A DNA stretch of 37,215 nucleotides from an uncultured Burkholderiales bacterium. GTDB taxonomy: Bacteria > Pseudomonadota > Gammaproteobacteria > Burkholderiales > Burkholderiaceae_E. The notes under the pieces are model-generated. The model searched no databases and was not told the origin of the DNA. It was given only the letters and a program-made list of their open reading frames with translations. Positions 31,881 to 37,215 of this stretch are shown here, in pieces. The stretch is from the NCBI GenBank assembly GCA_903903975.1, contig CAIVAS010000122.1, positions 1 through 37,215 on the forward strand. The letters run 5' to 3'. Position 1 is the first letter of the stretch; every line of letters starts with the position of its first letter. A program made the translations under genes and the position numbers.

Positions 31881-31905
31881 GCGCGATGACGACTTGTCGT
31901 CGCGC
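31881..31905. terminator. Strong imperfect hairpin between the dioxygenase gene and the TelA operon
   Basis: GCGCGATGACGAC and GTCGTCGCGC fold back on each other, with one 3-base bulge. On the leftward strand it follows the dioxygenase stop by about 40 bases and precedes the TelA operon start by 50. A short run of T (leftward strand) occurs about 20 bases later. It could end the dioxygenase transcript or regulate the TelA operon. Confidence 0.4.
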
Positions 31906-31943
31906 CCCTGAGTCTTCAGTCGGTCAGGCCCGCTCGTGATCGA

Positions 31944-32801
31944 TCAGGCCGCACGCGGCGCGGCGCGGCCCTTGATCTGTGTCCGGTGCATCAGTCGGCG
32001 CTGATCGGCTGGAAACGGATCGCGTCGATGCATGGTGGTCCGGTTATCCCAGAGCACCAGATCACCGACTGACCAGTGATGCTTGTAGATTCGGTGCTCT
32101 GCTGCCGGATAGGCCCACAGACGATCGAGCAGCGTCTCGCTGTCGTCGCGCGACAGGCCGGCGATATAGGCCATGCGTCGACGGCCAAGATAGAGCGCGG
32201 TCATGTCGCTCTCAGGGATGCGGATGGCTGCCGGATGCAGCGTGCCGGCGGCGGTGACCGGGTTGTCGTCGGCTTTGACGCCCGCTCGCAGATAGCCGCC
32301 GGAGTTGTAGGTGCCATCATGCTTGACCTGCCGACCCAGCATCTCGTCGCGAAGTGCCGGTGGCAAGTCCTCGAAGGCTCCGATCATGTCGGTAAACCAG
32401 GTGTCGCCGCCCTGATTCGGAATCTCACGCGCGGTGAGCATCGATGCCAGCGGTGGCGTTTTCTCGTAGCTCATGTCGGTATGCCAGACGGCTTCCCCAT
32501 CGCCGAGCGCCCCGATCGGTCGGCCCGAGGTATCAAGGACATTCGAGACCACATAGATATCCGGATAGCCCGCCGGCGACTGACGACCATTTTCCTGGTT
32601 GGGTGGTGAATCGAGTTCGCCGAGTCGGCGCGAGAACACCAGCAGGTCGTCGTCCGAAATATGCTGCCCGGGAAACGCGAGCAGGCCTCGCCGCTCGAAC
32701 CAGGTTTTCTGGATGGCGTCAAACTCGGCATCGCTGAGGTTGCCGAGTTTGACGCCTTCGATTTTTGCGCCAAAGGCAGGGGTGAGCGGCGTGATGTGCA
32801 T
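31944..32801 (-). CDS. TauD/TfdA family Fe(II)/2-oxoglutarate dioxygenase
   Basis: The 285-residue non-haem iron oxygenase uses 2-oxoglutarate and O2 to hydroxylate or cleave a substrate such as a sulfonate, phenoxyacid or similar. The facial triad is H107-x-D109 in AVWHTDMSYEK and H258 in TTMHRRDPF, with the 2-oxoglutarate Arg in RRLMHRTQIKG. The start HITPLTPAFGAKIEGVKLGNLSD is typical for the family. I chose the ATG at 32801, which has GAAGG 8 bases upstream; a TTG at 32816 would add five residues. It is monocistronic or the end of the leftward block and is bounded by hairpins on both sides. The usual TauD partner ABC transporter (tauABC) is absent, so taurine is not implied. Confidence 0.9.
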   Translation of the reverse strand: MHITPLTPAFGAKIEGVKLGNLSDAEFDAIQKTWFERRGLLAFPGQHISDDDLLVFSRRLGELDSPPNQENGRQSPAGYPDIYVVSNVLDTSGRPIGALGDGEAVWHTDMSYEKTPPLASMLTAREIPNQGGDTWFTDMIGAFEDLPPALRDEMLGRQVKHDGTYNSGGYLRAGVKADDNPVTAAGTLHPAAIRIPESDMTALYLGRRRMAYIAGLSRDDSETLLDRLWAYPAAEHRIYKHHWSVGDLVLWDNRTTMHRRDPFPADQRRLMHRTQIKGRAAPRAA

Positions 32802-32875
32802 CGATGCGGCCTTCAAGTCGAATTCACTTCAAAGACGGTAGCAGATCCCTGCGATTGGGCCAGGCGTGCTACCGG

Positions 32876-32896
32876 CTCCCTGCCGCCGGCAGGGAG
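32876..32896. terminator. 9-bp stem, 3-base loop hairpin after the histone H1-like gene
   Basis: CTCCCTGCC (32876-32884) pairs perfectly with GGCAGGGAG (32888-32896) around GCC. It lies 43 bases beyond the leftward stop of the H1-like gene and 75 bases before the dioxygenase start. It is very stable but has no T-tract in the leftward direction, so it may be a factor-dependent terminator or processing site. Confidence 0.45.
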
Positions 32897-32938
32897 TGCG
32901 GATCGAGGCCGCCAGTCACGCAGGCTCGCTGCCTCAAC

Positions 32939-33697
32939 TCAGCGTTTGCCGCGCCGTGCCTCGTTGCGTGCGCCAGCCGACCGTGCGTGAGCACCGATGA
33001 TCTTGCCTCGCAGCTTCACCACCGGCGAGATCGGATTGCCAAGTTTGACTGCCGGCGCTTTCAATGACTTTGAAGGCACCGGGCTGGTCGCCTTCTTGCG
33101 CGCCTTTGTTGCCGCCGGTTTGGCGGCAGGTTTGACTGCCTTGGCTGCCTTCGCCACGGCAGGCTTCGCAGCCTTGCCGGCGGCCGGCTTTGCCCCTTTC
33201 GCCGCGGAAGGTTTTGCCGCCTTGGGCGCGGCTTTTTTGACCGCAGGCTTGACCGCAGGCTTGGCAGCCTTAGCAGCGACTCGCTTGGCAACCGATTTTT
33301 TAGGCTTTGCCGGGGCAGCGGGTGCAGGTTTGGCCTGTATCGCTTTGGTGGCTTTCCGGCCTGTCTTGCTCGCGACAGCCTTTGCCGGCTTTGCATCGAT
33401 TGCGCTCTGGCGTGCCTCAAGGCGTGCGAGCGCCTCGGCAAAGAGCTGGGCTTTCTGCTCGGTACGACTGTTCGCAATGCCCGACGCACCGCGCTTCGTG
33501 CCGGTGGCTGCACGAGTGGCGGCAACCTGGCGGCGGAAGAGGTCGGTGTTCTTGTCACGAAGGGTCCGCGCGCGGGTAATCCGCGAACGCAGCTGGACCG
33601 GTGTGAGTTTTCCAACCGCATCGCTCAGCGAAGAAAGAAAAATTTCCATCTCGGTGGCGGTGCAGATCTTTAATGCCTGGGCTCTGTTGTAGGCCAT
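32939..33697 (-). CDS. Histone H1-like Ala/Lys/Pro-rich DNA-binding protein
   Basis: The 252-residue basic protein has an N-terminal helical part (LSSLSDAVGKLTPVQLRSRITRARTLRDKNTDLFRRQV, ~20-60). From about residue 100 a long Ala/Lys/Pro-rich tail follows, in which short units such as AAKPAVKPA, KAAKPSAAK and KAVKPAAKPA recur. This resembles bacterial H1-like/AlgP-type or phasin-associated nucleoid proteins of Betaproteobacteria. It most likely binds DNA or polyphosphate/PHB granule surfaces through charge. ATG at 33697 is chosen because AGGAAA precedes it; a TTG at 33718 would add seven residues. The repeats make the opposite strand open too, but that frame has no domain. It sits alone, separated from the GST gene by 90 bp. 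Confidence 0.75.
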   Translation of the reverse strand: MAYNRAQALKICTATEMEIFLSSLSDAVGKLTPVQLRSRITRARTLRDKNTDLFRRQVAATRAATGTKRGASGIANSRTEQKAQLFAEALARLEARQSAIDAKPAKAVASKTGRKATKAIQAKPAPAAPAKPKKSVAKRVAAKAAKPAVKPAVKKAAPKAAKPSAAKGAKPAAGKAAKPAVAKAAKAVKPAAKPAATKARKKATSPVPSKSLKAPAVKLGNPISPVVKLRGKIIGAHARSAGARNEARRGKR

Positions 33698-33787
33698 TGA
33701 GTTTCCTGTTGATTGCAAAGGTTGTGGAGACAGCTCAGCTGTGCGCCCCGGGCGCGAGGGTAACGCAATGTGGCGTCTTGTGTGGGC

Positions 33788-34420
33788 CTACCATTTCAGA
33801 ACGGCCTTGGCAGCGGGACGCTGACGGTATCGTTCATCCCAAGCCCGCAGCTTTGGCCGCTCGCCGGTCAGATCAGCTTGAATGAATCGAAGGAATTGCA
33901 AAGCAGCGGCCAGAGTGCAATCGGCCATCGATGCTCGATCGCCAAGCAGCAAGGGGCGGCCGTCGCTCAGCAGCGATTCGAGATGGTTGAGAGGCGCCTG
34001 CAGCTTGTCTTTAATCGACTGTGCGAGCACCGGGTCGGGCGGCAGACCGAGTGGCGATTTTTTGGCATGTACATAGCTGCCCATGGGGATGGCGATGCGC
34101 AACTCGACCACGCGCTCAAGGTCGCGCGCCCGCGCCCGCTGCTGCGGGTCGCTGCCCATCAGCGAATCGGCAGCAAAACGCTCTTCCAGATATTCCATGA
34201 TGGTCAGTGACTCGATCAGATAGGAGCCGTCCTCCAGCTCCAGGACCGGCAGCGTGCCGAAGGCATTGCGCGCCAGGTGCTCGGGCTCGCGATGGCGGCC
34301 CTTGAGTGTGTTGACCACGATCTGTTCGATCTCGAGTCGGCTGCCCAAGGCTTCGCGCTCGGCAATGTAGAGCATGACTTTGGTCGGATTTGGTGCTAGC
34401 GGGACCATGTAGAGCTTCAA
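33788..34420 (-). CDS. Glutathione S-transferase family protein
   Basis: The 210-residue two-domain GST has an N-terminal thioredoxin-like domain (MKLYMVPLAPNPTKVMLYIAERE), the cis-Pro loop TLPVLELEDG (P58) and the glutathione gamma-glutamyl site E70-S71 in YLIESLTIMEYLEE. The helical C-terminal domain contains GDRASMADCTLAAALQF, the N-capping box motif with its conserved Asp. Start is TTG at 34420: AGAGGA lies 6 bases upstream and the first residues form the family's beta-1 strand, which an ATG at 34408 would delete. The gene follows the SDR gene by 35 bp, so the two are likely co-expressed. Role may be glutathione conjugation, isomerisation or dehalogenation of a catabolic intermediate. Confidence 0.88.
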   Translation of the reverse strand: MKLYMVPLAPNPTKVMLYIAEREALGSRLEIEQIVVNTLKGRHREPEHLARNAFGTLPVLELEDGSYLIESLTIMEYLEERFAADSLMGSDPQQRARARDLERVVELRIAIPMGSYVHAKKSPLGLPPDPVLAQSIKDKLQAPLNHLESLLSDGRPLLLGDRASMADCTLAAALQFLRFIQADLTGERPKLRAWDERYRQRPAAKAVLKW

Positions 34421-34455
34421 GACAATTCCTCTCGATTAACTTGTGTCGGGGCAAA

Positions 34456-35232
34456 TCAGCGTCCGCCTTGCGCGTCGTCAACGCGTACCGTCGTGCCAGT
34501 AACGAACTCCGATGCCGGTGAGACCAGATAGAGCAGGGTGCTGTCGAGTTGCGCCGGATCGCCGAGCCGAGGGCGCGGGAAATTCTTGGTGATGTCGCCC
34601 ATGCGCTCGAGCATGCCGTCCATCATCTCCGATGAAAAAGCGCCCGGCGCGATCGCATTCACATTGATGTGATACCGCGCCCATTCGACGGCCAGCGCTT
34701 CGGTCATGCGAACCACCGCCATCTTGCTGGTGGCATAGAGCGCCGCACCGCGCCCGTCATAGGCATAGGCGGCGCGCGAGGCCATGTTCACGATACGCCC
34801 CTGTTTTTCGGCGTCGATCAGCCGTCGCGCCACTTCGCACGACAGGATCCAGGGTGCTCGCACATTGATGTCGAGGACCCGGTCGATGAGCTCCACCGAC
34901 ATCTTGTGGGCGCGCTGCGCATCGGGGATGCCGGCATTGTTCACGAGGATCTGCACGAGGCCCAGCTGAGCCTGGGTTTGTGCGACAACGTTGACCAGCT
35001 GGTCGGCGTCGGTGACATCGAGTTGCAGTGGCAGCGCGACGCCGCCGGCCGCACGAATCTCGTCAGCCAGTGTTTCGAGCTTGTCCAGACGCCTGGCTGC
35101 GATCGCGACCTTCGCCCCTCGTGCTGCCAGCACGCGGGCGAAGCGGGTGCCCAGGCCTGCGGAGGCACCTGTCACCAGAGCGACCTGGCCGCCGAGATCC
35201 TGGGATGCATAGGGAAGAGGGAATGTCGTCAT
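34456..35232 (-). CDS. Short-chain dehydrogenase/reductase (SDR)
   Basis: The 258-residue classical SDR has the cofactor loop TGASAGLG at 21-28, NNAG at 98-101, catalytic S152 in NMASRAAYAY, and Y166-x-x-x-K170 in YATSK. The AIAPGAFSSEMM segment after the active site and GTTVRVDDAQGGR at the C-terminus are also typical. AARR after the second strand suggests NADP(H) rather than NAD(H). GAGGAG lies ahead of the ATG at 35232. It is followed by the GST gene after 35 bp and preceded by the hydrolase gene after 112 bp. It would reduce or oxidise a hydroxy/keto group of an unknown substrate. Confidence 0.92.
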   Translation of the reverse strand: MTTFPLPYASQDLGGQVALVTGASAGLGTRFARVLAARGAKVAIAARRLDKLETLADEIRAAGGVALPLQLDVTDADQLVNVVAQTQAQLGLVQILVNNAGIPDAQRAHKMSVELIDRVLDINVRAPWILSCEVARRLIDAEKQGRIVNMASRAAYAYDGRGAALYATSKMAVVRMTEALAVEWARYHINVNAIAPGAFSSEMMDGMLERMGDITKNFPRPRLGDPAQLDSTLLYLVSPASEFVTGTTVRVDDAQGGR

Positions 35233-35344
35233 CGTCGTGTCTCCTCATTTTTGGTGTGACCAGCGATCGTATACCGGCGAAGCGCTCACGCGATTGCTTG
35301 ATGGCTGAGCGAACCGCGGTGCGGCGCACGGCACGTCCCGGTTA

Positions 35345-36091
35345 TCAGACTCCTCTGTGCGCCCGCATGAACGATCTGATCTGCCGGATTGCCAGCGGAA
35401 TGCGCTCCTTGGGCTCTTTCCAGGGATAGAGGCTGACCTCGGATTGCGGTGCGAGCATCGCCGACTCCATGGCGACCGCATACGGGTGCGCAGGAATATC
35501 ATCGGGCAACACCAGCACGGGGGTTTGGCACTCGCGCACAAACGCTCGGCTCACGGTGAAGACGAAATCATCATTGGCGCGATACATACGCGCGAGAAAC
35601 TGCTCGATCGTTGCCGGCGTGATGTCGGGTCGGCGCGCAGCAAACGCAGGCCCCCAGCCCTTGCTGTTCGATTGATAAAAGAAGTCGCGCATCTCGGGGC
35701 GCGAGCCGCTTGGCTGCACGATCACGGCTGCTGCGATTCGATCACTGGCTCGCTTGAGCAAATTCCAGCTCATCGGTCCGCCAATGCAAAACCCCATGAC
35801 CAGAAATTTTTTGATGCCCAGATGGTCCATGAGACTGAGATGGTCGTCAGTGAACGCATCCCAGGGTCGATCAGGCTCGAGCGGACCAGACGACTGCCCG
35901 CCGTTTGAATTGCGAAGATCACTGGTGATGCAGCGATACTCCCCGCTGAATTCAGCCATCGGATCAAAGGGGCCGCTCTTAAGAAAGGACATGTCGGAGT
36001 TCAGTCCGCCGCCCGGGATGATCAGCAGCGGAAAGCCGTGTCCGGTCTCCGCGTAGTGGATCCGGATATCGCCGCGCTCGTGAAAAGGCAT
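35345..36091 (-). CDS. Alpha/beta hydrolase with Cys nucleophile
   Basis: The 248-residue alpha/beta-hydrolase fold enzyme has an oxyanion loop in LLIIPGGGLNSDMSF. The nucleophile elbow is GFCIGG with C102 in the place of the usual Ser, as in dienelactone hydrolase (GxCxGG). The TDDHLSLMDHLGIKKFLVMG strand leads into it. The probable acid and base lie in TPVLVLPDDIPAHPYAVAMESA (Asp, then His). AGGAG precedes the ATG at 36091. A thiol nucleophile suggests a lactone, enol-ester or dehalogenation reaction rather than general esterase activity. It is the first gene of the leftward block of SDR and GST, all compatible with a side-chain or lactone degradation route. Confidence 0.85.
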   Translation of the reverse strand: MPFHERGDIRIHYAETGHGFPLLIIPGGGLNSDMSFLKSGPFDPMAEFSGEYRCITSDLRNSNGGQSSGPLEPDRPWDAFTDDHLSLMDHLGIKKFLVMGFCIGGPMSWNLLKRASDRIAAAVIVQPSGSRPEMRDFFYQSNSKGWGPAFAARRPDITPATIEQFLARMYRANDDFVFTVSRAFVRECQTPVLVLPDDIPAHPYAVAMESAMLAPQSEVSLYPWKEPKERIPLAIRQIRSFMRAHRGV

Positions 36092-36225
36092 GCTGGGTCT
36101 CCTGATTCGGTGTGCCGTATTTCGGTGTATGGTGCCAGAGGCCTTGTGGCACTGTGCGCCGCTTCAGGAGGCCTCGTATGAAGGACTCTTGGATCAGGCA
36201 AGCGCGGCTCACGTGAGATTCGCCG

Positions 36226-36969
36226 ATGATGTTGCCGATTCACGCCGGGCGACAAAGCCTGCTTGCACTGTTGCTGTGGCTGGTCATGCCAGTCGCCGCG
36301 CATGCTGCACCCGGATGCGTTGCGCTGGACCTGAGTTTCGGTCTGGCGGCAGTGCCTTGGGCCCCTAAAGCTTTTTCGCGCTTCAAGCGCGATACCCGCT
36401 ATGCGTTCCAGCTCGAGGGAGATCGTACGATCCTGCGGGCACAGGCAGATGCCTCGGCATCGCTTTACTCGACGCTGCTCAAGGCGCCGGTCACGGCGAC
36501 GCCCGATACCCTGAGCTGGCGCTGGAAAACCGATCGTCTGATCCCGGGCGCGGATAACCGCGAGAAGGACAGAGAGGACTCGCCGGTGCGCATCCTGGTG
36601 GCCTTCGACGGCGACATCAAGTCATTGCCTGTTGCCGAACAGCGGCGCTTTGCCCTGTCATGGACCCTGTCTGGCGAAACGCCGCCTTACGCCGTGCTCG
36701 AGTATGTCTGGAGCGAACAGGTGCCGGTTGGCACAGTCATCGCATCGGCGCATACGAGCCAGGTGAAAATGCTGGTGGCGTCTTCGGGTCAGGACGGGTT
36801 GGGCCAGTGGCAGTCGATTCGGCGCAATCTGCGCGATGACTATCTGAAGGCCTACGGCGTGGCGCCGGGCCCGGTGCTGAGCGTGGCGGTGATGACCGAT
36901 ACCGACAATACCAAACAGCAGGCGGTCGGCTTTTATGCTGACATCCGTCTGGGCTGTCAGTCGCCCTGA
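36226..36969 (+). CDS. DUF3047 family exported protein
   Basis: The 247-residue protein has a Sec signal peptide (LLALLLWLVMPVAAHA, cut near AHAAPG) and then the DUF3047 body: VPWAPKAFSRFKRDTRYAF, LSWRWKTDRLIPGADNREKDREDSPVRILVAFDGD, YVWSEQVPVGTVI and NLRDDYLKAYG ending with VAVMTDTDNTKQQAVGFYADI. The Trp/Asp-rich core suggests a periplasmic binding domain. Two adjacent ATGs (36226 and 36229) make the exact start uncertain; no strong ribosome site is visible. It is transcribed divergently from the hydrolase gene across 134 bp. It has no known function, and no neighbour in the window suggests one. Confidence 0.85.
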   Translation: MMLPIHAGRQSLLALLLWLVMPVAAHAAPGCVALDLSFGLAAVPWAPKAFSRFKRDTRYAFQLEGDRTILRAQADASASLYSTLLKAPVTATPDTLSWRWKTDRLIPGADNREKDREDSPVRILVAFDGDIKSLPVAEQRRFALSWTLSGETPPYAVLEYVWSEQVPVGTVIASAHTSQVKMLVASSGQDGLGQWQSIRRNLRDDYLKAYGVAPGPVLSVAVMTDTDNTKQQAVGFYADIRLGCQSP

Positions 36970-36998
36970 TGGCGCTCATCGCCTATGATCGCGCCGGT

Positions 36999-37023
36999 GT
37001 CGTTCCGACCTTTTCCGGACGAC
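36999..37023. terminator. Imperfect hairpin after the DUF3047 gene
   Basis: GTCGT and CCG on the left (36999-37007, one T bulged) pair with CGG and ACGAC on the right (37016-37023). The loop contains TTTT. It lies 30 bases after the DUF3047 stop and 45 bases before the next start, so a weak terminator is possible. Confidence 0.3.
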
Positions 37024-37068
37024 GCTCAATGCTCGACTAATGCCTGCTGCGTCCCTGACGCCCTACTC

Positions 37069-37215
37069 ATGATCTATCAGCATCGACTCATCGTCGCGCG
37101 AAGCGGACGGCTTGAAAAACGCAACGAAATCTTTCAGCGGGAAATGCTCGCTGCGCTGGATGAACACGGTTCGCTTCTCATCGGCGCCTGGGAAGTTCTG
37201 GTTGGCCCCGAAACC
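37069..37215 (+). CDS. NIPSNAP-type protein (3' partial)
   Basis: Only the first 49 codons are inside the window. MIYQHRLIVARSGRLEKRNEIFQREM and LIGAWEVLVGPE fit the ferredoxin-like alpha/beta fold start of NIPSNAP proteins, where a short beta strand and helix precede the Gly-x-Trp strand. Full members are about 100-210 residues. Bacterial NIPSNAP proteins occur near catabolic genes, but their reactions are mostly unknown. The ATG at 37069 is the first possible in this frame after the upstream hairpin; no clear Shine-Dalgarno sequence is visible. The identification rests on a short segment and is moderate. Confidence 0.6.
   Translation, partial: MIYQHRLIVARSGRLEKRNEIFQREMLAALDEHGSLLIGAWEVLVGPET

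Noticed and set aside
36131-36180. Repeated GAGGCCT words and a 6-bp stem (GTGCCA/TGGCAC) upstream of the DUF3047 gene
   Set aside because: Short and imperfect; I cannot separate it from chance in this base composition.

Overview
The window is GC-rich, densely packed DNA with many 4-base start/stop overlaps. It looks like a chromosomal piece of a metabolically versatile betaproteobacterium, most likely Burkholderiales. The reasons are a Bug/TctC-type solute receptor, CaiB-type CoA-transferase, 2-oxoacid:acceptor oxidoreductase, histone H1-like Ala/Lys/Pro protein and TelA operon together. This is inference from gene content, since no rRNA or other taxonomic marker is present. I see no tRNA, rRNA, CRISPR array, insertion sequence, integrase or phage gene.

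Layout. (1) 1-392: the end of a hybrid histidine kinase or response regulator (receiver domain). (2) 589-6397, plus strand: a tight catabolic operon encoding a PcaC-like carboxymuconolactone decarboxylase, a beta-hydroxyacid dehydrogenase, an NTF2/SnoaL-like plus flavin monooxygenase fusion, a ChrR-type cupin, an M20 metallohydrolase and a solute-binding-fold protein without a signal peptide. (3) 8203-6441, minus strand: a 4-oxalomesaconate hydratase-like amidohydrolase (LigJ type) and an RraA/LigK-type aldolase, a likely consecutive enzyme pair of the protocatechuate/gallate meta-cleavage route. (4) 8517-13843, plus strand: a MaoC hydratase and a three-gene 2-oxoacid oxidoreductase (FAD/NADPH/Fe-S subunit, fused gamma-alpha subunit, beta subunit). 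(5) 14160-16573, minus strand: a ferritin-like protein, an Rid-family protein lacking the usual catalytic Arg, and an AcoX-type NAD-kinase-fold protein. (6) 16810-18485, plus strand: a second CMD-fold protein and a Bug-type solute receptor. (7) 21171-18548, minus strand: an MFS carboxylate-type transporter and a CaiB CoA-transferase.

(8) 31830-21217, minus strand: a different, envelope-oriented block. A membrane-anchored solute-binding-like protein, TelA, a lipoprotein joining a solute-binding fold to a von Willebrand A domain, an XpaC-like two-helix membrane protein and a large exported Trp-motif/Gly-rich protein form one probable operon. It is followed by an FG-GAP lipoprotein and a DUF945 protein ending in MORN repeats. 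This is the best candidate here for a poorly described system. (9) 36091-31944, minus strand: alpha/beta hydrolase with a Cys nucleophile, SDR, GST, histone H1-like protein and TauD/TfdA dioxygenase. (10) 36226-37215, plus strand: a DUF3047 exported protein and the start of a NIPSNAP protein, cut by the window edge.

The first half reads as a funnel for an aromatic or cyclic acid: uptake, oxygenation, lactone/hydroxyacid processing, hydration and aldol cleavage, CoA transfer and 2-oxoacid oxidation. The substrate cannot be read from sequence. Several intergenic palindromes and hairpins are listed; most lack a T-tract and may be operators or factor-dependent terminators.
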